Assembly: GCA_017416765.1 (NCBI GenBank)
Contig: JAFQBE010000034.1
Location: forward strand, 1 to 64,000
Direction: 5' to 3'
DNA length: 64,000 nt
Origin: Clostridia bacterium
Lineage (GTDB): Bacteria; Bacillota; Clostridia; Oscillospirales; Acutalibacteraceae
Part shown: positions 1-9,053 of the stretch, piece by piece
How positions within the stretch are numbered: position 1 is the stretch's first letter
How the letters are laid out: every line of letters starts with the position of its first letter
The notes under the pieces: model-generated
What the model was told of the DNA's origin: nothing
The model's database searches: none
The model's input: the letters and a program-made list of their open reading frames with translations, nothing else
Made by a program: the position numbers and the translations under genes

Positions 1-1
1 A

Positions 2-913
2 TCGCAGGATTTTTCAACCCTGCTTACAAGAACGGAGCTGCTTGTAAGAGTTGCCGAACACGATAACAACCTTATGGCAACCCTTGAATCCGATATTAAA
101 ATCCTTGAAGAGCTTGAAACAACTCTTACCACAAGCGTAAGCGAGCAGGAAGTAAAGGCGGACCAGCTCGATAAGCAAAGCACAGTGCTTGCCAATAAAA
201 AGGCTGATGCACAGAGCGCAAGCGCAGAGCTTGAAGAAAAAAAGGCTGAAATTCAGGTTCAGTACGACCAGGCAAAAGATGAGCTTAACCAGCTTGATAA
301 AGAAAGCGACGAATATATAGCACGAATCAAAAAGCAGGAAGAACAGCTGCTTGAGCTTTCGGCTGAAATGGAAGAATTTATTAAAAATAACGGTTCTTCA
401 ACCTCAGACCCTGATGAAGAAGAGGTCAGCGAAGAAAGTGTAAGCGGTGAAGAAAACGAAGATAAAGAAACCGAGGTTGAAAAGCCCTCTAACCCTGCAA
501 AGGGTATGATGTTCCCGCTGAAAACAAAGGGCGTTTATATTTCTTCTCCCTACGGCATGCGTACTCACCCGATTACGGGCGAATACAAAATGCATAGCGG
601 CGTTGACTTTTCAGCACCCAACGGCACAATAAACAAAGAGCCGATTTATGCAGCTCAGGCAGGCGAAGTTATTTTCGCAGGCACAAGGGGCGGTTACGGC
701 AACTATATTATTGTTGACCACGGCAAGGGTATCACAACCTGTTATGCTCACTGCAGTTCAATCGGTGTTACAACCGGTCAGCAGGTAAAGCAGGGTCAGG
801 TTATAGGCAAGGTCGGCGATACGGGCAGTTCAACAGCACCGCATCTTCACTTTGAAGTTCGTATTGACGGTGCTACTACACAGCCAATGAACTATGTCAG
901 TCTTCCCGGTTGA
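2..913 (+). CDS. M23 (LytM) peptidoglycan hydrolase or activator with coiled coil, 5' end outside the window
   Basis: The frame is open from base 2, so the gene starts upstream and the first ATG (74) is internal. The visible N-terminal ~150 residues are a Lys/Glu/Gln-rich coiled coil (LLTRTELLVRVAEHDNN onward), followed by an acidic linker and a C-terminal M23 domain. The zinc-site motifs are intact: HSGVD near base 595 and HLHFE near base 843. Coiled coil plus LytM is the architecture of EnvC/PcsB-type proteins that work with FtsEX in septal wall cleavage. The S41-like gene follows 38 bases downstream, and clostridial clusters often run ftsE-ftsX-M23-S41, so ftsEX probably lies just left of the window (inference). 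Intact ligands suggest an active enzyme. High confidence in family, moderate in role. Confidence 0.9.
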   Translation, partial: SQDFSTLLTRTELLVRVAEHDNNLMATLESDIKILEELETTLTTSVSEQEVKADQLDKQSTVLANKKADAQSASAELEEKKAEIQVQYDQAKDELNQLDKESDEYIARIKKQEEQLLELSAEMEEFIKNNGSSTSDPDEEEVSEESVSGEENEDKETEVEKPSNPAKGMMFPLKTKGVYISSPYGMRTHPITGEYKMHSGVDFSAPNGTINKEPIYAAQAGEVIFAGTRGGYGNYIIVDHGKGITTCYAHCSSIGVTTGQQVKQGQVIGKVGDTGSSTAPHLHFEVRIDGATTQPMNYVSLPG

Positions 914-951
914 TAAAACCGTAAAACTATGAAAGGCCGGTGCAGCGGCGA

Positions 952-2166
952 ATGAACAAAAGAATTTCACTCGGGTTGACCGTAGCCCTTATTTTACTCA
1001 GTATTACGGCAACCTTTGCAATTACAATGACCGTTTCGCAGAATATATATAACGGACTTATTTCAAAGCTTTCAAACCGCTTTGAGCTTTACGAAGGTAT
1101 CTCTGCGATTGATAATTTTGTCCGTACAAATTTTTACGGCGAGTTTGATGATGATTCACTTTTTGCCCGCAGTGCAGAAGGCTATATGAAAGGTCTTAAA
1201 GACAGCGGCAGCTACTACATGACCGCACAGGATTATATTGAGTATACCCGCCGCCTTAAAGGTGAAGGTGGTATCGGTGTAGCAGCACAGTATGATTCTG
1301 AAAAGGGAAAGGTAGTTATAACTGAGGTTTACAGCGGGTCATCAGCTGAAAATGCCGAGCTGAAAAAGGGCGATGCAATAATAAGCGTTAATGATGAAGC
1401 TGTTTCTGTCAGTAATGCGGCAAGCGTTATTGAATCGTTGCAGATAGGCAGACGCTTTGAATCGGTCAACATCACCTATGAACGCGGCGGCACAACAAAA
1501 ACGGTCAGCGTTATGCGCGGCTACACTAAAACAGTTACTTCGTCCTATATGGGCGGTGTAGGCTATATAAGAATAAGCGGCTTTTATGAAAATACGGCTT
1601 CGCAGTTTCAGGCTGAAATTGACAGCCTTAATGCACAGGGTGTTACCTCACTTATCCTCGATTTAAGAAACTGTAAGGACGGTACTATGGATTACGCTTC
1701 CGCGGTGGCTGATATTCTTCTGCCCAGCGGCGCGGAATCTGCAACAGCTGTTGCAAGCGCAATAAAGAGCGACGGCAGCGTATACAAGAACTTCACTTCC
1801 GATGCTTCTGCAATAACCTTCCCCGGCGGAATAATCGTGCTTGTAAACGGTTCTACTTCGGGCGGTGCAGAGCTTCTTGCCGCACAGCTCAAAGCCTTTT
1901 CAAAGGCTGTAATTTCCGGCTCAACCACAGCCGGTCAGATGACTCTGCAGGAAATTTATACCCTTGAAGACGGCAGCGCAATTTCGCTTACAATAGCAAA
2001 AATTGTTTGCTACAGCGGTGCGGAATATTATGGCGGCAACGGTATTGAACCCGATATGCCCGTTGAATTTACGGCAGGCAGTACGCTTGCAACAAGCCTT
2101 GAAGGCTTGGCAACCGACTCGCAGCTGCAGGCGGCATATGCAAAGTTTGTACAGACTGCGGCTTAA
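952..2166 (+). CDS. S41 (C-terminal processing protease) family protein, catalytic Lys replaced
   Basis: About 404 residues: an N-terminal membrane anchor (residues ~6-28), a PDZ domain (~95-170, starting GGIGVAAQYDSEKG) and an S41 core. CtpA/Prc enzymes use a Ser-Lys dyad with Lys in a T-x-G-K-G-x-x-Q motif about 25 residues after Ser. Here the Ser region reads NGSTSGGAE (S303) and the Lys motif reads TAGQMTLQ, putting Gln at residue 329 (codon at 1936). The protein may therefore be inactive or use altered chemistry. ATG 952 was chosen over GTG 940 because the GAAAGG at 931-936 is only 3 bases from the GTG; the 15-base gap to 952 is also not ideal. It follows the M23 gene in one transcription unit. 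Confidence 0.85.
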   Translation: MNKRISLGLTVALILLSITATFAITMTVSQNIYNGLISKLSNRFELYEGISAIDNFVRTNFYGEFDDDSLFARSAEGYMKGLKDSGSYYMTAQDYIEYTRRLKGEGGIGVAAQYDSEKGKVVITEVYSGSSAENAELKKGDAIISVNDEAVSVSNAASVIESLQIGRRFESVNITYERGGTTKTVSVMRGYTKTVTSSYMGGVGYIRISGFYENTASQFQAEIDSLNAQGVTSLILDLRNCKDGTMDYASAVADILLPSGAESATAVASAIKSDGSVYKNFTSDASAITFPGGIIVLVNGSTSGGAELLAAQLKAFSKAVISGSTTAGQMTLQEIYTLEDGSAISLTIAKIVCYSGAEYYGGNGIEPDMPVEFTAGSTLATSLEGLATDSQLQAAYAKFVQTAA

Positions 2167-2181
2167 ATAAGCATAAAAATA

Positions 2182-2221
2182 CAGGACAGTTTCGTGAAAA
2201 AATGAAACTGTCCTGCTTTTT
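2182..2221. terminator. Bidirectional terminator between convergent genes
   Basis: A perfect 12-bp stem (2182-2193 with 2204-2215) has a 10-base loop. It is followed by CTTTTT on the plus strand and preceded by AAAAAT, which gives a T-run on the minus strand. It lies between the stop of the S41-like gene and the stop of rqcH. Confidence 0.85.
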
Positions 2222-3956
2222 ATTTGCTGAGTTTATTTACCAAATCCCGGTCGGGTGTTACATACAGTGTATTGTAAACGTGGTATATAACCTTGCCGGG
2301 CTTTGCTCCCTGCGGCTTTTTCAGGTTGCGCACCTGTGTGTAGTCAACGGGTACGCCTGAAGATTGCCTTGCCCTGCTGTGGTAGGCGGCTATAATTGCC
2401 GCTTCAACCAGCGTGCTTTCGGGTATTTCTTCGCCTTCGGTTACTATTATCGTATGTGAGCCGGGAAACTTTTGCGTATGCAGCCATATATCATTTTTAG
2501 CAGCTGTTTTTAGCGAAAGCCTGTCATTCTGCTCGTTGTTTCTGCCGACTAAAATCATAAAGCCGTCGCTTGATTCATATTCCATGGGCGCAAGAGGCTT
2601 CGGAGCTTTTATGCCAGGCTTCTGCTTGTTTTTAAGGTAGCCCGTGTGCGCAAGCTCATGCTTTATTTCCGCTATCTGCGCTGTTGTTTCAGCGCGTGAA
2701 AGGGCATCCGCAACCGTGTCAAGGTAGGCAAGCTCTTCTTCGCCGTTTGCAATAAGCGTTGTCAGCATCTGTTCAGCTGTTTTGGCCTTGCGGTATTCCT
2801 TATAATATCGCTGTGAATTTTCGTTGGGTGTCAGCGCAGGATTTGCGTTGATGCGTATATTTTCATTTGTGTAGTAGTTATAAACCTCATAAAACGGTGC
2901 GCCCTTTTGCAGTTGATAAATGTTTGCCGCAATAAGCTCCGCATTTATTTTCAGCTGTTCGCGGTCTGCACAGTCTTCCAGCTCCTTGCTCTGCAAATCA
3001 AGCTTGCGGGCGGTGCGCTGTATGAGGTTTGAAACAAGCTTCTGAAGCTCGGATGAATTCTGTTTTGTTCTTTCAATTCTGTCCTTTTCGTAGTAAAAAT
3101 CGTCAAGCAATTCGGAAAATGTTTCGTAATATTTTATTCTTACATTGTCGCCGTATTGCGTTATAGGAAAGAATGAAAAATCCAGCGGCTTACCGCCTGC
3201 ATCAATTACTGCACAGGGCTGAGGCTCAACGGTTTTAAGCTTTTGTGTTTCAGCCGCTATTGTGTTAAGTTCGGCATTGCTTAAAAACTCCGTGCGCTTG
3301 TCTTCGCCTATGGCGCGGCTGACAATTTCTCGGCAGACTATAGGTGAAACACCTTGAACACAGCCCAGCAGCGCATTGCTTGCCGCTTTGTTGGGTATAT
3401 CCGAAATTGCTTGCGCTATACCATCTGCGGAAATATCGGTAAGGTCGGGCTTGTTCTGCTTTGGCGGCATTTTGTAAAGCATGCCGGGCAGGATCTGCCG
3501 CACCGATGAGGTTTCGCTGTCTACACGCTTTACAGCATCAAGTATATTGCCCTGTTCATTAATTAGAATTATATTACTGTACTGTGCCATAATTTCAATG
3601 CACAGCGTCAGCTTTACGGGTTCACCGATTTCGTTGGTGGCATCAAAGTCAAGAAACAGCGCTCTTTCAAGCCCTTCTTGCCTTACTGCGGTAAGCATTG
3701 CATTGGTCAGGTGCTTTCTTAACAGCATACACAGCATAGGCGGCTTTGCGGGGTTTTCGGGTGGAAATGCGGTGAAATGTATTTTCGGCGAGTTTGCGCG
3801 TGCGCTTAAAAGTAATTTATGTGCGCCGTTTCTTCCGCGCAAAACAAGCACCAGCTCCTCGCGTGAGGGCTGATGCACCTTTTCAATACGGCAGCCGACA
3901 GCGGCTGCCGCTATTTCTTCTTTGATAAAGTTAAGGGTTAATCCGTCAAGAGCCAT
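2220..3956 (-). CDS. rqcH: RqcH/NFACT family ribosome quality-control protein
   Basis: 578 residues with the NFACT layout: N-terminal NFACT-N domain (MALDGLTLNFIKEEI), central coiled coil (~280-430) and C-terminal NFACT-R domain (NDIWLHTQKFPGSHTIIV near 495). RqcH binds obstructed 50S subunits and recruits tRNA-Ala to add alanine tails that mark stalled chains for degradation; the family is also annotated FbpA-like. Residues 97-98 are Glu-Arg, where B. subtilis RqcH has the functional Asp-Arg pair, a conservative change. It starts 3 bases after the parB stop, with its GAGGAA site inside the end of parB, so the two are co-transcribed and probably translationally coupled. Length is normal. Confidence 0.93.
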   Translation of the reverse strand: MALDGLTLNFIKEEIAAAAVGCRIEKVHQPSREELVLVLRGRNGAHKLLLSARANSPKIHFTAFPPENPAKPPMLCMLLRKHLTNAMLTAVRQEGLERALFLDFDATNEIGEPVKLTLCIEIMAQYSNIILINEQGNILDAVKRVDSETSSVRQILPGMLYKMPPKQNKPDLTDISADGIAQAISDIPNKAASNALLGCVQGVSPIVCREIVSRAIGEDKRTEFLSNAELNTIAAETQKLKTVEPQPCAVIDAGGKPLDFSFFPITQYGDNVRIKYYETFSELLDDFYYEKDRIERTKQNSSELQKLVSNLIQRTARKLDLQSKELEDCADREQLKINAELIAANIYQLQKGAPFYEVYNYYTNENIRINANPALTPNENSQRYYKEYRKAKTAEQMLTTLIANGEEELAYLDTVADALSRAETTAQIAEIKHELAHTGYLKNKQKPGIKAPKPLAPMEYESSDGFMILVGRNNEQNDRLSLKTAAKNDIWLHTQKFPGSHTIIVTEGEEIPESTLVEAAIIAAYHSRARQSSGVPVDYTQVRNLKKPQGAKPGKVIYHVYNTLYVTPDRDLVNKLSK

Positions 3957-3959
3957 TAA

Positions 3960-4814
3960 TTATTCCTCAAACATTTTTGCAAGCTTTTTAAGGTCATCCG
4001 TATCAAAAAATTCTATGGCAATCGAACCGCCCTTGCCTTTGGAATTTACACTGACCTTTCTGCCGAGTGTTTCGCAAAGCGAAAGCTCAACCTCGGTAAT
4101 GTATTTATCCTTTTCGGGTGCAGCTTTTGCGGCCTTTTTAGGTTTAAGAAAATCCTTTACCGCTTTTTCCGTCTGCCTTACGGAATAGCCCTTTGCTATT
4201 ATTTCATCGGCAAACTGCTTTATAAGTGCGTCATCTTCAAGCGGAAGCAATGCCCTTGCGTGACCTGCGCTTAACTTTTTACTGCTTACAAGATTAAGCA
4301 CATCTTTAGGAAGGGAAAGCAGACGCATAAGGTTTGCAACGGCTGAACGCGATTTGCCTACACGCTGTGCAGCCTCCTCCTGTGTGAGCGCATAATTATC
4401 CATCAGGTATTTATAGCCTTCTGCTTCTTCAATCGGGTCAAGGTCTTCACGCTGTAAATTTTCAATAAGTGCAAGTGCTGCGGCATCTTCATCGCTCAGT
4501 TCCCGTATAACAACGGGTACTTCTGTAAGACCTGCCATTCTGGAAGCTCTCCAACGCCTTTCACCCGCAACAAGCTGATAGCTGCCGCCGGGCAAAGGAC
4601 GCACAAGAAGCGGCTGAATAACACCGTGCTTTAGTATGCTTTCGCTTAGCTCTGCAAGTGCTTCATCGTCAAAATTTTTTCTGGGCTGATTTTTATTAGG
4701 CTCAATTTCGTTGAGCTTTAATTTAACGGCGGAAGAAGCCGAAATATTTTCAATTGAATTATCTACAAGCAGTGCATCAAGTCCGCGGCCGAGACCGCCT
4801 TTTTTCGGTGCCAT
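3960..4814 (-). CDS. parB: Chromosome partitioning protein ParB/Spo0J
   Basis: 284 residues. The N-terminal ParB/Sulfiredoxin-like CTPase region contains LVAGERRWRASRMAG (residues ~82-96). A helix-turn-helix follows (LTQEEAAQRVGKSRSAVANL, ~138-157), then a C-terminal dimerisation region. ParB loads at parS sites as a CTP-dependent clamp and works with ParA in origin segregation. The start is preceded by AAGGAG at good spacing. It sits 18 bases after parA and directly before rqcH. No parS-like 16-mer was noticed by eye in the neighbourhood. Confidence 0.95.
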   Translation of the reverse strand: MAPKKGGLGRGLDALLVDNSIENISASSAVKLKLNEIEPNKNQPRKNFDDEALAELSESILKHGVIQPLLVRPLPGGSYQLVAGERRWRASRMAGLTEVPVVIRELSDEDAAALALIENLQREDLDPIEEAEGYKYLMDNYALTQEEAAQRVGKSRSAVANLMRLLSLPKDVLNLVSSKKLSAGHARALLPLEDDALIKQFADEIIAKGYSVRQTEKAVKDFLKPKKAAKAAPEKDKYITEVELSLCETLGRKVSVNSKGKGGSIAIEFFDTDDLKKLAKMFEE

Positions 4815-4832
4815 ATCGTTTCTCCTTAATTT

Positions 4833-5597
4833 TTATGTATTCATTGCTATTATTTCGTCGGCAAGGCTGTCATAGGCAAAGGTGCCCTTTGATGTGCGGT
4901 CGTAATACATTACGGGCTGACCGAAGCTTGGTGCTTCGGAAAGGCGGACCGTACGGGGAATTACGGTGTTGAAAACCTTGCGCGGGAAGAATTTTTTAAC
5001 TTCGTCCACAACCTGCTGTGTAAGGTTTAGTCTGCCGTCATACATGGTCAGCAGTACGCCTTCAATTTCAATCAGCGGGTTATAAAGCCGTTTGATGTTG
5101 CGCACGGTGGAAATAAGCTGTGATAAGCCTTCAAGTGCATAGTATTCGCACTGAATGGGTACGAGCAAGCCGTCTGCCGCGCAGAGTCCGTTAAGTGTAA
5201 TAAGACCGAGCGAGGGCGGACAATCCAGAAAAATAAAATCGTATTCCTGCTTTATAAGTGCAAGGCTTGTGCGAAGCTTTGCTTCACGCCTTTCGATATC
5301 AACAAGCTCAAGCTCTGCACCTGCAAGGTCCATTGTTGAGGGAATTACATCAACATTTTTAAAGGGGGAGTGTACTATTGTCTGTGCGGCAGGTACAGCG
5401 TTTACAATATTATCGTAGGATGAAAGCTTTACATCGCGCTTGTTTATGCCGAGTCCGCTTGTTGCGTTGCCCTGTGGGTCAATATCCACAAGCAGTACTT
5501 TTTTGCCCTTTGCGCCAACGGCGGCTGTAAGGTTTACGGCGGTGGTTGTTTTGCCGACACCGCCTTTCTGGTTTACTATAGCTATTATTTTACCCAT
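4833..5597 (-). CDS. parA: Chromosome partitioning ATPase ParA/Soj
   Basis: 254 residues, normal for chromosomal Soj. The deviant Walker A motif KGGVGKTTTAVNL is at residues ~11-23, and the Walker B-like FLDCPPSLGL is near 123-132. It forms ATP-dependent dimers on DNA and drives ParB-parS complexes apart. A consensus GGAGGT lies 8 bases before the ATG. The upstream yfhO gene ends 16 bases away, so parA is probably read from the same transcript as yfhO. Confidence 0.96.
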   Translation of the reverse strand: MGKIIAIVNQKGGVGKTTTAVNLTAAVGAKGKKVLLVDIDPQGNATSGLGINKRDVKLSSYDNIVNAVPAAQTIVHSPFKNVDVIPSTMDLAGAELELVDIERREAKLRTSLALIKQEYDFIFLDCPPSLGLITLNGLCAADGLLVPIQCEYYALEGLSQLISTVRNIKRLYNPLIEIEGVLLTMYDGRLNLTQQVVDEVKKFFPRKVFNTVIPRTVRLSEAPSFGQPVMYYDRTSKGTFAYDSLADEIIAMNT

Positions 5598-5613
5598 AGG
5601 AACTGTACCTCCG

Positions 5614-8355
5614 TTATATCAGGGTTTCAATTTTTTCAATATATCCTGCAACGGAATAACCTGCAGGAATAATATAAACTGCAATAAGTGCAAGGATAAC
5701 CACAGCGGCAAAAACTGCAAATACGCCCTTACCTATAATTTGCGGAACTTCATAACCGCGCTTTTTCATAATAAACAGCATTATTGCAAGTATTACAATG
5801 CCAGCTAACGATATTGCAATTCCGATATCTGTACCGTCAGCAGTAAATTCAAGCGTTACATTGCCTTCGCCTTCGGGTACTTCAACTGCAATGTAAGCAC
5901 CGAGGGCTTTGTGCACGGCTGCCTTTTCGCCGTTTATTTCACAACTCCAACCCTTATCATAGGTTATAGGCACGAAAAGATATTTTGCTTTGCCAGTAGT
6001 GTTGCTGTAATCAAAACTGAGGCTTGATTTGCCCATTGTTTCATTAGTTACATTATCTTTTGCAAGTGTATTGAGTGCGGTCATTTTTTCAAGCGGCATG
6101 CTTGCAAGCTGAACCGTATCATCAGTGAATACATTGCCGTTTATACAGCTTACCGTAATTTCTGCTGTTTCTCCCGCTTTGAAGCTGCCCAGCGTCATAG
6201 TACCGTTTACTGCGGCAGAAGGGAAAAGGTAGTACTTAGTCTGCTTATAATATGCGCCCAATACCAATTCGCCGTTGACTTCGGTTTTATAGATGTGCTT
6301 TTTTTCGTATTTGCCGAAGTTGATATAAAGTACGCTGTCTTCTTTTGCAACATAGCGGAAAACAAGCATACTGTCCGAACTTGAAACAAGCCTTATATTT
6401 TCGCTGTCTGTATCTCTTGTACAGATTTCAAAAAGTTCATCGTCGCCGCCCGTAAAAATTTGCCAGAGTTTATTCTGCGTTTCAAAGCGCTGTTCAAGCG
6501 GAGCTTCTGTTATGCTTTCAAGCAAGCCTTCGTCTGCAAGCAGACCAAACTCAACCGGATAATTGTTTTCGTATAAATTAAAATTCTCCGTGCTGTCAGT
6601 CAGCGTGTACTGGTCTGTGATTTTGTGGTGGTTGCGCTGTACAAGCTTCTTTACGCCGAGTATACCGTCGGTGAATGCTGTACCGCCCGAGTCGAGTACG
6701 CGTGTGTACTGCGTACTGTAGCCGAGTGCGGCGGCAGCCTGCTGCATATAAAGCGGTATTGTATGTGTCCAGTTTGAAAAAGCGGGACTTGCTAACAGAA
6801 ACGGATAGTTTGTGTTAAGCGATGTGTCGGCATTTTTTATTTTGCCCATAACACCGCAGTTTGTATCAAGTGCCGAAACCTCATTGCAGTATTCAACAAA
6901 CGAAGAACTGTTGTAGAAATTCTCTTCAGCCTTTTTCTGGTGTTCGTTTGCAATGCCTGCATAGCCCGTAGCAAAGCACTGCACAATGCAAAGCACAAAG
7001 CAGAAAGCTCGTGTAATGTATTTTTTCTGGAAAAGCAGAAGTGTGAAAAGCGGAAAAGCCGTAGCGGCAATCAGAGCAAAGCACCTTGCGTATACATGAC
7101 CCGTTGTGTCGCCTTCTTTTATGGCAGAACTGTGACAATTCTGGATATAAAAATATAGCGCATAAATAAAGCCTACAGTAAATATTGCCGCCGCAACAAG
7201 CATAAACGCTTTTACAATTTTATTTTTAGGTACTGTTATTGTTTCGCCGTATCTGTCAATTGCAAGCAGTGCAAGCAGAAGTACGGTAAAAACAGATGCG
7301 TAGAAAAATCGCATGGGGAAGTTTACATAACTGCCGCCGTGCCATATAAGGTTGGTGTTTTCGAATACTACGGGAGTAAGTGTTACAGTAACTGCGCCGA
7401 AAACAAACAATGCTTCTTTTTTCTTTTTTGCTTTGAGATACCTTACTGCCAGTAAAACAACAAGAATAAAAGCAAGCTGAAGACCTACGGTTAAAATCAG
7501 TTTTGACGATACTGTGGATATGGGCGATTTATTGAGAATTTTGCTTATAAGCCCTTCTTCTGTTTCAAGGCTTGTCTGTAAGCGCTTTGATGAAAGGGTC
7601 TGTACAGCCGCAGGGACAGAACGCCATGCGGAAAGCAATGCACCGGTAAGTGTTGAAAGCCCGAGCATACATGTGCGCTGACCGCGGATTTCTTTAGGTG
7701 CCAGCAGAACAAGGTAAAGTCCGCTTAAAAAGAAAACGGCAAGCGTAATCATAAAGCCCTGATAAACAGAAAGAAACAGCGTGTAAGCAAAAAACAGCGT
7801 ATAGCAAATAGGCTTATTATCAACCAAAAGCAGCTTCAAGCCGTAAATAACCAACGGAAAAACAGCAACAAAAGCAAGCCATGAAGAATTGGTGTAATAA
7901 TACATGGAGTATGCGCTCATTGCGTACAGTGCTGAAAAAGCTGTGCGCCACAGCTGGTTGGTGTCGGGGAATAGCCTGTCAAATACAAATTTTGATGTAA
8001 CTGCCGCTGCTATAACATAAACCAGAATCAGCGCAGCGAGCGCATGAATAAGATTTTCCCTTTCAAAAAGCAACAGAACAAGGTGAAACGGTGTGATAAT
8101 TGCAGAGCTGATAATGTTTACACCAAGTCCTGTAAACCAGTCAAAGTTCATGGCCTTTTCGCCATGGAACCAATCGTAAATATGGTACTGTATGGGCAGA
8201 GAACTCTGCGCCATATCGTCAAAGGTTATGTCTGCCGTACCGAAAGGCCATACACCTTTAAGGGCATAAATAATTATCATCAGCGCTGCGCATATTAAAG
8301 CACCGCTGAAAAGCGACGGCAGATTTTTTACTTCCTTTTTAAGTTTCTCTTTCAT
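5614..8355 (-). CDS. YfhO family large membrane protein
   Basis: About 913 residues with a short basic N terminus and some 12 hydrophobic segments between residues ~18 and 470. A long soluble region follows, then three more hydrophobic segments at the C terminus. This matches YfhO (PF09586), a GT-C-like family linked in Bacillus and Listeria to glycosylation of lipoteichoic or wall teichoic acids. ATG 8355 was preferred over GTG 8364 because AAGGTG lies 6 bases before the ATG and overlaps the GTG. The previous gene stops 10 bases upstream and parA follows. The glycosyl substrate cannot be told from sequence. Confidence 0.85.
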   Translation of the reverse strand: MKEKLKKEVKNLPSLFSGALICAALMIIIYALKGVWPFGTADITFDDMAQSSLPIQYHIYDWFHGEKAMNFDWFTGLGVNIISSAIITPFHLVLLLFERENLIHALAALILVYVIAAAVTSKFVFDRLFPDTNQLWRTAFSALYAMSAYSMYYYTNSSWLAFVAVFPLVIYGLKLLLVDNKPICYTLFFAYTLFLSVYQGFMITLAVFFLSGLYLVLLAPKEIRGQRTCMLGLSTLTGALLSAWRSVPAAVQTLSSKRLQTSLETEEGLISKILNKSPISTVSSKLILTVGLQLAFILVVLLAVRYLKAKKKKEALFVFGAVTVTLTPVVFENTNLIWHGGSYVNFPMRFFYASVFTVLLLALLAIDRYGETITVPKNKIVKAFMLVAAAIFTVGFIYALYFYIQNCHSSAIKEGDTTGHVYARCFALIAATAFPLFTLLLFQKKYITRAFCFVLCIVQCFATGYAGIANEHQKKAEENFYNSSSFVEYCNEVSALDTNCGVMGKIKNADTSLNTNYPFLLASPAFSNWTHTIPLYMQQAAAALGYSTQYTRVLDSGGTAFTDGILGVKKLVQRNHHKITDQYTLTDSTENFNLYENNYPVEFGLLADEGLLESITEAPLEQRFETQNKLWQIFTGGDDELFEICTRDTDSENIRLVSSSDSMLVFRYVAKEDSVLYINFGKYEKKHIYKTEVNGELVLGAYYKQTKYYLFPSAAVNGTMTLGSFKAGETAEITVSCINGNVFTDDTVQLASMPLEKMTALNTLAKDNVTNETMGKSSLSFDYSNTTGKAKYLFVPITYDKGWSCEINGEKAAVHKALGAYIAVEVPEGEGNVTLEFTADGTDIGIAISLAGIVILAIMLFIMKKRGYEVPQIIGKGVFAVFAAVVILALIAVYIIPAGYSVAGYIEKIETLI

Positions 8356-8365
8356 TTGCTTCACC

Positions 8366-8833
8366 TTAATTGTGGTTTACAAGTTCTTCGGCAACAAGTG
8401 TGGCAGCACACTCTACATAGTCTGCACAGGGGCGGCGCATATAGTATTGCGCTGTGCGCTCTTCGGGTACGGGTGCGCTTGCACCGGGCAGACCTAATAA
8501 TTCTCTGCAGATATAGCTGCCGTTTTTCTTTGAAAAATCTGAGGCAAGTTTCTGGATAAGTGCATAATGGTCAGCTTTTTCTTCCTTTGCCTTAGGGTCA
8601 GAATATCCGACAACTGTACCTGTAACCATAAACATTCCGCTGACAGCACCGCATACTTCACGCAGTCTGCCCATGCCTCCGCCGAAAGAGGATGAAAGCA
8701 TTGCGGCAGTCTTTCTGTCAAAGCCTGTAATATCGTCAAAAGCAAGAAATACTGCCTGCGCACAGTTGTAGCCTTCTTCAAAAAGTGCACGCGCTTTTTT
8801 GCCGTATTCTTCGGGAGTTAAGTTGAGTTTCAT
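8366..8833 (-). CDS. C_GCAxxG_C_C family protein (putative redox protein)
   Basis: 155 residues. The family's Cys pattern is present: EGYNCAQAVF near the N terminus, FGGGMGRLREVCGAVSGM in the middle, then ICRELL and CADYVECAA near the C terminus. The family is usually described as a putative redox-active or metal-binding protein of unknown substrate. ATG 8833 was chosen because AAGGAG precedes it; an upstream in-frame ATG (8890) has no such site and lies in the repeat element. It heads the minus-strand run that continues into yfhO, parA, parB and rqcH. Confidence 0.85.
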   Translation of the reverse strand: MKLNLTPEEYGKKARALFEEGYNCAQAVFLAFDDITGFDRKTAAMLSSSFGGGMGRLREVCGAVSGMFMVTGTVVGYSDPKAKEEKADHYALIQKLASDFSKKNGSYICRELLGLPGASAPVPEERTAQYYMRRPCADYVECAATLVAEELVNHN

Positions 8834-8873
8834 ATTCTGCTCCTTGTAAATAATTTTTGTGAACGATAAAGTG

Positions 8874-9049
8874 CAGTTTGTCAGGGACAAACAATGTAAA
8901 ATGAAAAATTGAAAATGTAAAATTGTGGGAGGGCTTCGCCCTCACCCATTATAATAATCGCTTTAAATCAACATTTTATAAGTTCGGAGCGAAGTGACCC
9001 TTAATTTTCAACTTTCCATTTTCAAATTTCAATTCAGTTTGACAAACTG
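8874..9049. repeat. Inverted-repeat element, MITE-like (family 1, copy 1)
   Basis: About 176 bases bounded by CAGTTTGTCA and TGACAAACTG. The termini continue as imperfect inverted repeats rich in AAAATG and TGAAAA. Inside are a GGGAGGGCTTCGCCCTCACCC hairpin-like core and the segment GTTCGGAGCGAAGTGACCC. The same core reappears at 31314-31419. No coding capacity is visible, so it is probably a non-autonomous mobile or REP-like element. Confidence 0.7.
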
Positions 9050-9053
9050 TAAT

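Noticed and set aside
3960-5597. parS site near parAB
   Set aside because: No TGTTTCACGTGAAACA-like 16-mer was seen by eye; a computed scan would be needed to exclude a degenerate site.
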